This document shows positions 33,030-42,535 of a stretch of DNA of 64,000 nt, in pieces. The DNA comes from Taudactylus pleione (lineage: Eukaryota; Chordata; Amphibia; Anura; Myobatrachidae), in NCBI GenBank assembly GCA_031769625.1, contig JAUIMM010000519.1, positions 1,297,501 through 1,361,500 of the forward strand, read 5' to 3'. A program made the position numbers and the translations under genes. The notes below the pieces were generated by a model. It was given only the letters and a program-made list of their open reading frames with translations. It searched no databases and was not told where the DNA came from. Within the stretch, counting starts at the first letter, position 1. Each line of letters opens with the position of its first letter.

Positions 33030-33160
33030 TGCTTTGGGACATCCCCAAGGTATCCTGTGAATACCCTATGGACCCTGAAGTAGAAAATATGAGATATGGT
33101 AAGAACTTACCCTTTTTATCGCTATTTCTACGATGTCCATAGGGTTCCACAAGATTCCCG
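33030..33160. repeat. DIRS copy 1 internal complementary region
   Basis: Reads CCTATGGACCCTGAAGTAGAA, complement of the left end, then directly ATATGAGATATGGTAAG and CTATTTCTACGATGTCCATAG, complement of the right end. The adjoining complements of the two termini are the signature used by DIRS elements to rebuild their ends through a circular intermediate. Confidence 0.75.
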
Positions 33161-33329
33161 CAACGTGGCACCTGTACTGCAGATGGGCTTTGATCTGGTC
33201 ACTGGTTTTTCCGTCTCCTTCTGGTGAGAATGTGATTCTTGTGTGTTCCAGATCTTTCTTCTCTCTCTTTCTTCTCCTCCTCTAGCCTATGGCTTCTTAC
33301 GTAACTGATTTGCCTTGCCTCGGGGGCGG

Positions 33330-33494
33330 TGTATCGTAGGGGGACCTCGGTGCATCCTGGGAGGCTGAAAACTTAATTCTGTGGTGCCCGATGTCTGATG
33401 TCATCGCCTATACCCCAAGGTATCCTGTGGAACCCTATGGACTCCGTAGAAATAGAGATAACAAGGGTAAGTTCTTACCATATCTCATATTTTT
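33330..33494 (-). repeat. DIRS copy 1, right inverted terminal repeat
   Basis: CAGTGCATCCTGGGAGG-type sequence reappears inverted (GGTGCATCCTGGGAGGCTG at 33350), then GGTATCCTGTGGAACCC, ending near CATATCTCATATTTT. Confidence 0.8.
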
Positions 33495-33612
33495 GTATGC
33501 AGGGTAAATACTAGCTGCTGTTGCATGTACCCCACAAATGCTGGACAGCTTTATTTTTACATTGCAATTTAGATCTGAATTTGGACACGCCTCTATCAAA
33601 ATTCAAAACTAA

Positions 33613-33792
33613 GGGGTAGATTTACTGTACTAAATCTTCTAAAGCAGACAAGGGGTGGTGTTACCATAGCAACCAGTCAGATACTAGCTATCATTTATCT
33701 ATTGCATCCTAGAAAACGAAAGACATAAGCTGATTGGTTGCTATGGACAACACCACCACTTGTCTGTTTTAGAAGCTTTAGTAAATCTACCC
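33613..33792. mobile_element. Complete fold-back MITE
   Basis: GGGGTAGATTTACTGTACTAA at the left and TTTAGTAAATCTACCC at the right. The arms contain GTTACCATAGCAACCA and TGGTTGCTATGGACAAC. It is the full form of the element cut at position 1. Confidence 0.75.
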
Positions 33793-34050
33793 GTAAATCT
33801 CTCTGCACCTTTTAAATCTTCCCACCTGTAGTGCAATATGGTTTGCTTTGCTCCCAACTCAAAATCAGCCACAATGAGTTTGCAGTCGCTAATAGAGAAT
33901 ATACTGATAACCTGAACATGTTTTTATATAAATAAGTTGTTTTATTAAAAATATATCGGAAACTTTTTAAACATAAAATAATTGGAATGGTTTGTCTATA
34001 TACCGTACTGTCAAAAATCAATGCAAAGCAAAGTGCGTAGTGTGTGTGTA

Positions 34051-34104
<54 letters not shown>

Positions 34105-34357
34105 GATCAACCAAATATAGTGTTAAGAATGCCTAAAATAGTGTAACAACTAACACTCAATTGTGTAACATGCAATAAATGATAAACAGATCATATAACT
34201 TAACTTATTCAAGCTGTCTTGGGATATATGACCACCATTGAAATCAGGAAATACAAAATTAAACAGAAAGATAACATTGTGTGTATTGTTTCAACACAAC
34301 ATGCATGTATAATAAGAACTGCAGGTAAATTAGGAACAACAAAGTTAGTTACAAACA
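33793..34357. other. Gene-free AT-rich stretch with a TA microsatellite
   Basis: Contains a TA array at about 34058-34101, preceded by GTGTGTATGTGTGTG. Open frames reading through it are artefacts. No gene is supported. Confidence 0.6.
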
Positions 34358-34400
34358 GACTTCAAGAAGTCTCACAGATGAGATGAAACGTGTTGGAACA
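34358..34400 (+). ncRNA. Hammerhead-ribozyme-like core
   Basis: TTCAAGA, AGTCTC, loop ACAGAT, GAGAT, GAAACGTG: a degenerate first box, a good stem II (GTCTC with GAGAT, one wobble) and the GAAA box followed by CGTG. It lies in a PLE-type flank remnant. Confidence 0.35.
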
Positions 34401-34519
34401 GACACTTTATCTTGGAATTACCCCCTGGACAGATAAGTTCTAATGTTTTTATTCCTTGTATGTATTACCTACCATTTGTTTTTACTGCTGAAACGACGCA
34501 CTGTAGTGACAAACTAAAA

Positions 34520-34529
34520 AGTATATATA

Positions 34530-34572
<43 letters not shown>
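34520..34572. repeat. TA microsatellite
   Basis: Two adjoining AT arrays separated by ATTATA, about 50 bp in all. Confidence 0.8.
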
Positions 34573-34573
<1 letters not shown>

Positions 34574-35374
34574 ATATCTTCCAATGCTGCTGCATAGAAA
34601 GAAGACCAGCACACTTCTTAATGCAAAAAAAAGACCCATTGGTCACATTATATTGTATAAAACATACAGCATGTATAAGTCCACAGATTACATGTCACTC
34701 CTAAATCAGACAGCATATTAATCACTGGAATGGTCAAAAATAAACACTCTGTGTTGAAGATAGTGTAGACCAAAAAAAATACAGCGATATACTCATCTAG
34801 AGCCTGGTGACAGAAAATGCAGTGAGTGGTATCTGGCCCGACGGCCGTTTCGGTGTATCTACACCTTCATCATGAGCACATTTACCTTAAGGAACATAGC
34901 TGTATAAATACAGGAAAAAGGCGCCACCCTGAAAAACAAATTAGCACACTCACCTGGAGTATCGTGCACGAGACAACGCATCCCGGAAGTGTCACCCCGG
35001 ACTCCAGCTGAGAGGCGTCGTGTCGCGCCTCTTACGTCATCACGCAGTGAGGCAGACGCAGCGCTGGCCTTGTGCTATCATGGCAGCTTTCAATTAAGGC
35101 TATAAAAAGCCTAGTTGGGTGAGGCTAACAGCCAGCCCCTGTATAGATGTGTCCCTCTGTATCTAGGAGGTGAGTACATTTAACTGCAATGTAATGATGT
35201 GCTAGGCATATACGCTAGTGTTAGGGACCTGCAGAAAAATGGGGTCCCTTGATGCTGGGCTGCAGGCTTAAATGCTTTGATCAAAGCATGACAAAATCCC
35301 CTTTGTTTTATTTGCTGCACAGATATAAATTTGCAGTATATTATTGTTAGCGCCGATAGCAAAAGTTTTTCTGT
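34573..35374 (-). mobile_element. PLE-type flanking repeat fragment with promoter-like block
   Basis: A hammerhead-like core on the minus strand (34830-34877) is followed about 110 bp away by GCATCCCGGAAGTGTCAC. The same order, core then GCATCCCGGAAGTCAC, occurs in the palindrome arm at 35796-35970. Further on are TTACGTCATCACG (CRE-like) and GCTATAAAAAGCC (TATA, 35101-35107). I infer a pseudo-LTR of a second PLE family. No coding frame is supported. Confidence 0.4.
34830..34877 (-). ncRNA. Hammerhead-ribozyme-like core, best-preserved stem II
   Basis: On the minus strand: GCTC, ATGATGA, A, GGTGT, loop AGAT, ACACC, GAAAC, GGCCGTC, GGGC. Stem II is five perfect pairs. GCTC and GGGC can pair as stem I, and GGCC allows a very short stem III before GTC, the usual cleavage triplet. 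The first base of CUGAUGA is A instead of C, which should abolish activity. Confidence 0.5.
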
Positions 35375-35540
35375 TTTATTTATTTTTATTTATTAACAGT
35401 TTCTTATATAGCGCAGCAAATTCCGTTGCGCTTTACAATTTGAATCAAGATTAACATTATACTGGGTTGTAAAAGACATACATACATGACATACATAAGG
35501 GTAAGAGGGCCCTGCTCACAAGCTTACAATCTATAGGTAT
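35375..35540 (-). repeat. L2-type LINE 3' end fragment
   Basis: On the minus strand it reads TATAGATTGTAAGCTTGTGAG, later AAAGCGCAACGGAATTTG and GCGCTATATAAGAAA. This is the typical L2 3' terminal pattern and is also shared by the SINE tail at 49330-49385. Confidence 0.5.
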
Positions 35541-35795
35541 ACATATATGGCATTAATATTGCCATGCTGCTGGTACCATGTATGATATGGGTAAAACCGA
35601 GCGCGGGCATATTTCTTTTCTGTTTTGTATATATATATATATATATTTACCGGCCAGAGTAATGATCCGGCACTCACTGTAAAAGAATTTAAGTGCTCCG
35701 GTGTCCTCCTGTCAGAGGAGAACAAGTCCCCATCATACACACCACGCAGCAGGCGGCACTCAGAGACTATTGTATAGATGCAAAGTTTATTCAGT

Positions 35796-35836
35796 CATTG
35801 ACGTTTCGGGGCAACACACCCCTTCCTCAAGATGCA
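35796..35836 (-). ncRNA. Hammerhead-ribozyme-like core, left palindrome arm
   Basis: Complement of the core at 38190-38230: TTGAGGA, A, GGGG, loop TGTGTTG, CCCC, GAAACGTC. The two copies are identical here, so either the palindrome is recent or its arms are kept alike by gene conversion. Confidence 0.45.
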
Positions 35837-36349
35837 ATATACAGAATAACACCAAATAACAGTGTTTAAATAACTCACCCCATTAGTGGTTCTGTTTCCG
35901 TTCCCTCCTGCACGCTGGAGCGGTTTCCGGTCAGTGTCCTCCGTTCACCAGACACCATCTGCATCCCGGAAGTCACATCATCAGGTCCCGCCCGGCACAC
36001 ATTGAGGACGTGTCAGAGATAATTCCAGTATGGTGACCATAGTAATCGCTATGGAAACAATAATGATCACATGATATACACACTTCCTCACAATCGAAAA
36101 GAAAATTGAAAAAAATTAAAGTGCATATAATAAACAAACAACAAACAAGATAAAAAAATATATAGGGTGACATGTGATAAAAAATATGAATCATCTCTGA
36201 AAAATAAGAAAAAAAATAACTAATAAGTACATATGAATGCAAAAAAATGAATGATCATGCATGTGCTGGATAAAACGGCATAAAAAACTGTGTAAAGATA
36301 GCAAACTTTGTAAAAATATATAAAGACTGTCATGTGTAGAAAAAACTAT

Positions 36350-36888
36350 GACCCTGATTCAGAGCCGGACGCTCTGACCAGAGCGCTCGCTCTGAATCAG
36401 GGCCCACCTCCATTACTATGGAGCGTCCTCCTGGACGTTCGTATAGCTGTAGGTCACCACCCACAGCATATACGAGCATGCAGGATGATGGTCGCGATGG
36501 TCTTGACCATCGCAACCATCGAAACTGCGAGCAAAAGCCTGCGGTTGAGTTTTTCAACCGCAAGGCCAGGAGTGATTTTGGCTCTATCAGAGCCAAAATC
36601 ACTCCCACTGACATCACTAGTGATGTCAGTGGGGCCGGCTTCAGACGGTAGGCGTTCCCTTGGGTACGCCTCCTTCTGGCAGGCACGCCCACCAAAGGGG
36701 GCGTGCTGTCAGTCACCATCGACAGCACGCCCCCTTTGATGAGACACTCCGAGCGAAGGAAAGTCCTTCGCTCGTCGCGTCTCGCGCATGCGCACGACGG
36801 AGCTCCCTCCGTCGTGCGCATGCGCAGTGCGGACCATCGACCCACTTGCGAGCGGACAGACGCTCGCGAGTGGGTCTGAATGAGGGCC
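36350..36888. mobile_element. MITE of the GGCCCTGATTCAG family inside the palindrome
   Basis: Ends GACCCTGATTCAGAGCCGG and, inverted, GGCCCTCATTCAGACCC. The flanking triplets TAT and AAT are nearly a duplication. The right palindrome arm (37665-37700) is the empty site. The left end has a duplicated inverted terminus (36350-36402), and a perfect GCGCATGCGCACGACGGAGC palindrome lies at 36785-36830. Confidence 0.8.
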
Positions 36889-38189
36889 AATGTGTGCTAA
36901 AAAAAATGTTATTATTCATTTATTGAAAAAATGATGCGTGCTGAAATTTTTTTTATATATTACATTTTTTTTTTTTAAAAATACGTGTTCTGTGATGACT
37001 ACATACATGGTCATCCTCATAGTGAACAAAATGTAAAAAAGAATATATAGCTCACATCTAACGTGCCTAAATTAGAGAAGCTTCTTACAAGATTAAAAAC
37101 ACAAGAATTGCTTTCTTCTAACATATATGAATGTTAATAATATGTCAATAGTAAAATCTTAAGATATATATAGCACATGATTTCCAAAAAGATAATTCCC
37201 CCAAAAAATATATAGTTATATGACCTCCAATACAGAAATGAGAAAGCAGAGTATTATTGCTAATCACAAAAAACAACTCAATCCTAAGGATTCATTGAGC
37301 ACTCCTGGATATATTGTGTCTAATCGGAAAATCCAAGCTGCTTCAAGTTTTTTTTTTTTGGGGGGGGGAATTATCTTTTTGGAACTCAAGTGCTATATAT
37401 ATCTTAAGATTTTGCTATTGACATATTATTAACATTCATATATGTTAGAAGAAAGTAGTTCTTGTGTTTTTAATCTTGTAAGAATTTTCTCTAATTTAGG
37501 CACGTTAGATGTGAGCTATATATTCTTTTTTACATTTTGTTCACTATTAGGATGACATCATCATTAATGTAGTCATCACAGAACACGTATTTGTTTTTTT
37601 AAAAATGTAATATATAAAAAAAATTTCAGCACACATCATTTTTTCAATAAATGAATAATAACATTTGTTAGCACACAGTTTTTTCTACACATGATAGTCT
37701 TTATATATTTTTACAAAGTTTGCTATCTTTACACAGTTTTTTATGCCGTATTATCCAGCACATGCATGATCATTCATTTTTTTTGCATTTATATGTACTT
37801 ATTAGTTATTTTTTTTCTTATTTTTCAGAGATGATTCATATTTTTTATCACGTCACCCTATATATTTTTTTATCTTGTTTGTTGCTTGTTTATTATATGC
37901 ACTTTAATTTTTTTATATTTTCTTTTCGATTGTGAGGAAGTGTGTATATCATGAGATCATTATTGTTTCCATAGCGGTGACTATGGTCACCCTACTGGAA
38001 TTATCTCTGACACGTCCTCAATGTGTGCCGGGCGGGACCTGATGATGTGACTTCCGGGATGCAGATGGTGTCTGGTGAACGGAGAACACTGACCGGAAAC
38101 CGCTCCAGCGTGCAGGAGGGAACGGAAACAGAACCACTAATGGGGTGAGTTATTTAAACACTGTTATTTGGTGTTATTCTGTATATTGC

Positions 38190-38231
38190 ATCTTGAGGAA
38201 GGGGTGTGTTGCCCCGAAACGTCAATGACTG
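38190..38231 (+). ncRNA. Hammerhead-ribozyme-like core, right palindrome arm
   Basis: TTGAGGA, A, GGGG, loop TGTGTTG, CCCC, GAAAC, GTC. Stem II has four G-C pairs, the GAAA box is intact and GTC is the preferred cleavage triplet. Box 1 begins with U instead of C. Stem III would be almost absent, so a dimer would be needed, as proposed for minimal hammerheads in PLEs. Confidence 0.45.
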
Positions 38232-38310
38232 AATAAACTTTGCATCTATACAATAGTCTCTGAGTGCCGCCTGCTGCATGGTGTATATATATATATATAT
38301 ATATATATAT

Positions 38311-38920
38311 TGTGACACAGTCAGATTAGGGGTTCCCTCTCCTGGGTAGATTGACTCTTTTCTTACACACACCCACAGCAGCAGGGAAGCAGCACACCAG
38401 TCTGGATGCGAGTACAAGCTGGTCGGCGCCAGTCTTTATTGTACAATGTCAGAAATAATATAAAGAAAACATAAACATAAATCCTAGCCCTGTCGGGGCA
38501 CTAACTTCACAGGTGGTTCCCTCACTACCAGAACCTGGCAGGGCCTAATGCCCTCACCAGCAACAAAGGCACAGCACAACACTCACAGTTAGGTTTTCAA
38601 GTGTCTCTGAGCAAACTCCCTGCCTGCTCTCCCAGGTGAGACACTCAGCCCTAAACAAACTAGGCTTATATTGGCCACTTTCAGGTGGAAACCCTAACAA
38701 GCCTGTTACCAGGCTGCAAGGCCCAAAACCTGGAGTGGTTGTGGGTGGAGCCCTCCCTCTCCTCTCACCCACAACCCCCAGGTCCCAAACCGGCTTTTCA
38801 AAAAGCCGAGACTCAAGCCTGCTACACTGCAGACTTTCTCCTGGAGATTTAAAACACATAAGACAGGAATCTGGGACAAATGTACCTGCCACAGACCACT
38901 TTACCAGTGATCCTATCACA
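38311..38920 (-). mobile_element. Solo LTR of an unrelated LTR element, minus strand
   Basis: On the minus strand it starts TGTGATAGGATCACTGG and ends CTGTGTCACA (TG...CA). It has GGCCAATATAAGCC (CCAAT plus TATA, 38663-38676) and, downstream, AATAAAGACTGG (38431-38440) as poly(A) signal, the U3-R order of an LTR. It lies within a TA microsatellite, so the target duplication cannot be told apart from the repeat. No internal sequence is present. Confidence 0.6.
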
Positions 38921-39162
38921 ATATATATATATATCTATATCCTAATGGATGCAGGGCATAGGGTAAGCAGATCAAAATAACAAGATAGGTAAATGAACAG
39001 ATACAAAACATGTGCGGAAATGGTGTATGTATAGCAATAAATAATAATAAATATTCACGTTAGGGGTGAATATTGGCAAAAATATGAAGAAAAAATACAG
39101 AAATACATAGTGAAAATACACACATTAAAATTGCATCAAGAGAAACAGACCGATGACCAGTA
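38921..39162. other. No recognisable feature
   Basis: AT-rich interval after the solo LTR; nothing supported. Confidence 0.4.
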
Positions 39163-39171
39163 ACTCATACA

Positions 39172-39409
39172 TGGGCGCCGAGAGGGGGGGAGCGGGTACA
39201 GATTACCTGGGCTTCCTGAGGGGCACGGGTCCGGTGCCGCCAGCCCTCCCTCACAGCAGCCCAGCACACAGCGTGTGCTGAGCTGCAGGCGCCGCTTCGC
39301 GGCGCTGCAAAGCTTTTTCTTTTTTTCGGGAAGGGAGTGTGGCCTCGCCTTCCGCGATTAGGCCACGCCCCCTGTTACCCGGGCCCGCCGCGGCTCTTGG
39401 CGGGCCTGA
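39172..39409. mobile_element. GC-rich MITE with 9-bp near-duplication
   Basis: Ends TGGGCGCCGAGAG and CTCTTGGCGGGCCTGA are roughly inverted. They are flanked by ACTCATACA and ACTCATATA. The interior includes GGCGCCGCTTCGCGGCGC. A length of 8-9 bp for the duplication suggests hAT or MULE ancestry. Confidence 0.5.
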
Positions 39410-39418
39410 ACTCATATA

Positions 39419-40071
39419 TATGAAATAATGTGTATAAATCTATGAAGCAGCCCTCAATGCACTGGGAATTAAATTACAAAACTTCAATGGAAGGGTCAAT
39501 ATAGACCAGTGTCTCTAAAGAAGATGAATCAAAGACTGTGCATTTACAAGTACTGGGATCTGCTTTCGCCAGTCATGCTAGGCATCAGACTGGGGATGAG
39601 AGTTCCGTGCTAATGGCACAGTGAAACATACAAAAGAGCTACTTCTGCTGCCAGTACTGAAAACAGGGCACGAATCCTGTTGCTGAGTAGTGCTGGTGTG
39701 AGGAAATGAAATGTGTGTTAAAAATGTATTTGCAGCATCTCATTGCCTGCAGCGATTAATTAACTTTTTAGTCCTTTTGTTCCCCTATATGTCTGCTAGT
39801 GTATGTGTGTTCATTCACAAGACTTATACTTTTGCATTAGCAGGTATATTATATACTGTAATACGGTGAGGAAATGTAATGTGTAATACTTTTTAGCCTT
39901 TGTTTAGCCCTTGTCCATATGCCTGTTTTATTCATAACCAGTAGAGCAATGTAACACCTCACAGAACAAAAGACCTCTTGGGTTAATTTCCACCTCCACA
40001 GGGGTCACTCAGGACTTACACCTCCTTCCATTTGCCTGCCTTTGTCCCTCACTGGAGTCGGGTTCCGGACT
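39419..40071. other. Gene-free stretch
   Basis: No domain, repeat boundary or splice pattern could be supported in this AT-rich interval. Confidence 0.4.
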
Positions 40072-40270
40072 ATAGACAGACAGTAATTAGTTAGACAATG
40101 TCTAGATAGACACCAGATGTTAGACAGTTATTAGTTAGACAAAAAAAAAAGGTCGACACAGACAAAAGTCAGACACACTAAAGTTAGACATGTAAAAAGT
40201 TCGACAGGTACAAAAGATCAACAGGGTCAAAAGTTTGACATGAAAAAGGTCGACACAAAAATGGTCGCAC
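40072..40270. repeat. Degenerate GTTAGACA / GTCGACA tandem repeat
   Basis: The motif AGTTAGACA or AGGTCGACA recurs every 11-25 bp (for example 40090, 40134, 40150, 40184, 40246). A related GTCGACAT-rich block lies at 56270-56690. Confidence 0.5.
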
Positions 40271-40390
40271 AAGGGACCCCAGCACCAACAAACCTTGTAC
40301 CACTGGGAATTACCTACTATCAACTGATAGGTATTTTTTCACTAGCCTCACTGCTCTCTCACCAGCATTAAGCCAGAATCTGCAGCACTC

Positions 40391-40462
40391 AATGTCGTTG
40401 AGCCGCCGTCAGAGAGGAGGGGGCCCAAACGGAGGCTGCACACGGGCCCCCTCCTCTCTTAA
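40391..40462 (-). repeat. Fragment of the CAGGGGCGTCTTAAGAG hAT-like family
   Basis: On the minus strand it reads CAGGAGCGTTTTAAGAGAGG and matches the left end of the element at 47946-48283. Only the terminal ~70 bp are present. Confidence 0.5.
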
Positions 40463-40634
40463 AACGCTCCTGGCTTTTAATATTTTATTTGATATTTATA
40501 GACTCGCAAACACACATTTTTCACTTGTTTGAAGCTGCCACTCATATGTCTAGACATGTTAGGAGTGTCATTTAGATCTCATACACAGATTCTGATGTTA
40601 CTATTTATACCTGTGCCCTTTTCTCTCCACTTCT

Positions 40635-40636
<2 letters not shown>

Positions 40637-40669
<33 letters not shown>
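40637..40669. repeat. TA microsatellite
   Basis: About 32 bp of alternating TA. The adjoining open frames on both strands are artefacts. Confidence 0.8.
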
Positions 40670-40673
<4 letters not shown>

Positions 40674-41095
40674 CTCCCATATCCAAATATTCCGAAATAC
40701 AGAATAATTTTGGCATGACTGAGATAATGAAACCTTTGCTTTTTGATGGTTCAATGTACACAAACCTAGTCTAAGGCACAGATTATTAAAAATATTGTGT
40801 ACAATTACATGCAGGCTGTGTGTATAAGGTGTATATGAAACATAAATGAATTTAATTTCTGTACACAAACTTAGCTTGAGCCACAAAATTATTGAAAATG
40901 TTGTCTAAAATGAGCTTCAGGCTGTGTGTATATGGTGTATATAACACATAAATGCATTCTGTGTGTATATTGGGGTCCTATTCCCAAGATATTTCATTAT
41001 GATATGCAAATATTCCAAAATACGGAATATTCCGTTATCCAAAATACCCCTGGTCCCAAGCATTTTGGATATAGTACATTTGGAAATGTTAGTAT
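40670..41095 (+). mobile_element. Tigger-like DNA transposon relic, copy 1
   Basis: Starts GTCTCCCATATCCAAATATTCC and includes GGTTCAATGTACACAAAC and AAACATAAATGAATT, ending near CCAAGCATTTTGGATAT. The same series of blocks forms 46876-47786. The pattern of ends resembles vertebrate Tigger/pogo relics. No transposase domain is visible. Copy-internal duplication around GCTGTGTGTAT is shared by both. Confidence 0.5.
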
Positions 41096-41300
41096 TTCAA
41101 ATAGTGCAGCATGAGTATATAGTAAAATGTTTCAAATTTAATATCACATTATTTCTAAAAGCAAACAGGCAGAGCTACTGTATAGACAAATAAGGCGGAT
41201 TGTAGATCTATTGGACAGAGGCTGATAACGAGTCGTGTAACAGGTTTGTCACATATGCTTTCTCTGTACACTCCTCCTCCCTTCCAGGGTTAGTTAGAGC

Positions 41301-41337
41301 TGACGTAGTATAAACAGTGCAAGCAATGGTGATCTGC
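41301..41337 (+). promoter_or_regulatory. Candidate host core promoter: CRE-like and TATA motifs
   Basis: TGACGTAG at 41301-41308 is a CRE half, and TATAAA at 41309-41314 a TATA box. An upstream pyrimidine-rich run (CTCCTCCTCCCTTCC) is also present. A start at about 41340 would give a ~45-nt 5' UTR before the ATG at 41384. Confidence 0.35.
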
Positions 41338-41383
41338 TTATGGATGACTGGATTACAGTGTGCAGTAACAAGGGTTGGTAATC

Positions 41384-41431
41384 ATGCAGGATGATCGCAC
41401 AGAGAGTGACTGGCAAGGACTTGTCAGTGAG
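41384..41431 (+). CDS. Candidate first coding exon of an unidentified host gene
   Basis: An ATG with in-frame stops upstream (TAA and TGA within 45 nt) opens 16 codons, MQDDRTESDWQGLVSE, ending exactly at GAG before GTGAGT, a near-consensus donor. The donor phase is 0. A TATA box lies about 70 bp upstream. The peptide is acidic and polar, and I do not recognise the family. The following kilobases are AT-rich and intron-like. A chance ATG-to-GTGAGT stretch is possible, so confidence is low. Confidence 0.3.
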
Positions 41432-41437
41432 GTGAGT

Positions 41438-42095
41438 GCTGCAGTCACGGATCTGGACATTACTGCAGGCATGTTAATATATACACACGTAACAGGATCT
41501 CCAGTCTGCAAATATTCTAGTGTATATAATACTATTAATATAATACACTGAAATAATGAGCCCCTGAAATAACGTCATGCCACATACCCACCTTTCCAAT
41601 TTTATCATGCTATATGTATCTGTGAATATATGGTATATATTATTATGCCAACAGTGTATACATGTAAGTAGATAACTGCATATAATTAGAGCTATTTATC
41701 ATGTGATAATCCAGGATCTTGTGATCATCCTGGGTGTAGTGTAGAATCAGTGTAACATATGTGAGTGATAGCATGGACATAGTCATAGTAACTGTACATC
41801 AGCATGAATATTACGTAGCTTTTTGTCAGTGCTTTGTGAATATAATTACATGTATGATCCTTAGACATTATGCAATCAGAGGCCATTTATGTAGTGCACT
41901 GTAATACATCTTGGTTTTATAACGGTGTGATTAAATGGGCTGCCCAGTGCACATTAGTGCCTCATAGCATAATGGCAGGAGTGGGAAGCGAGGTATACGT
42001 GTCTCGTGTTTCGGAGGGCCCTCCTCTGCTTTTATGTGAATACGCGTGGAAGAACTAGCACAAGGCCCTACGCTCTTGGCGGCTACACCATGCGC
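41438..42095. other. Intron-like AT-rich stretch
   Basis: No repeat ends or coding signal. If the exon at 41384-41431 is real this is the start of its intron. Confidence 0.3.
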
Positions 42096-42535
42096 CCACT
42101 CCTAGTTACAGTCCAGCCTCACACTACAGACCAGTCTCACACTACAGACCAGTCTCACACTACAGTCCAGCCTCACACTACAGTCCAGCCTCACAATAAA
42201 GACTAACCTCACACTACATTCCAGCCTCACACTACATCCCAGCCTCACACTATATACCAGCCTCACACTACATTCCAGCTTCACACTACAGTCCAGCCTC
42301 ACACTACAGTCCAGCCTCACAATACAGTCTAGCCTCACACTACAGACCAGCCTCACACTACATTCCAGCCTCACACTACAGACCAGCCTCACACTACAGA
42401 CCAGCCTCACACTACATTCCAGCCTCACACTACAGACCAGCCTCACACTACAGACCAGCCTCACACTACATTCCAGCCTCACACTACATACCAGTCTCAC
42501 TAGAGTCCAGCCTCACAATACATAAGAGTTTACAC
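42096..42535. repeat. 18-bp minisatellite (CCTCACACTACAGNCCAG)
   Basis: About 22-24 units of CAGCCTCACACTACAGAC type, with variants ATTCC and AGTCC in the middle of the unit. Because 18 is a multiple of three, frames stay open on both strands; the 132-codon minus frame of alternating RLVCSV / RLECSV is a product of the repeat, not a gene. Confidence 0.9.

Larger units (their letters stand above)
27243..33494 (+). mobile_element. DIRS-type tyrosine-recombinase retrotransposon, copy 1
   Basis: It has the DIRS hallmarks: inverted terminal repeats (27243-27365 and about 33330-33494), an internal complementary region (33030-33160) that joins complements of both ends, a gag-like region, RT/RNase H and a tyrosine recombinase instead of an integrase. 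It is interrupted by a MITE at 30760-31350 and a truncated MITE at 28887-29135; without them it is about 5.4 kb. No target duplication flanks it, as expected for recombinase-mediated insertion. Stops and frameshifts make it non-autonomous. Confidence 0.85.
35734..38290. repeat. Large palindrome (arms ~0.95 kb, spacer ~140 bp)
   Basis: The left arm 35734-37208 and right arm 37349-38290 are reverse complements from CATACACCACGCAGCAGG inward to AAGATAATTCCCCC. The left arm is longer only because a MITE (36350-36888) was inserted. Each arm carries a hammerhead-like core facing outward from its partner. TA arrays occur at both outer edges. It looks like two PLE-type flanks joined tail to tail. Frames such as 35973-36242 and 37720-37935 are mirror images, not genes. 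Confidence 0.8.

Noticed and set aside
36330..36926. 186-codon minus-strand and 135-codon plus-strand frames
   Set aside because: They lie entirely within a palindromic MITE and read its inverted halves.
42102..42500. 132-codon minus-strand frame with alternating RLVCSV/RLECSV repeats, or a CRISPR-like direct repeat array
   Set aside because: It is an 18-bp minisatellite without unique spacers; a unit that is a multiple of three keeps frames open by chance.
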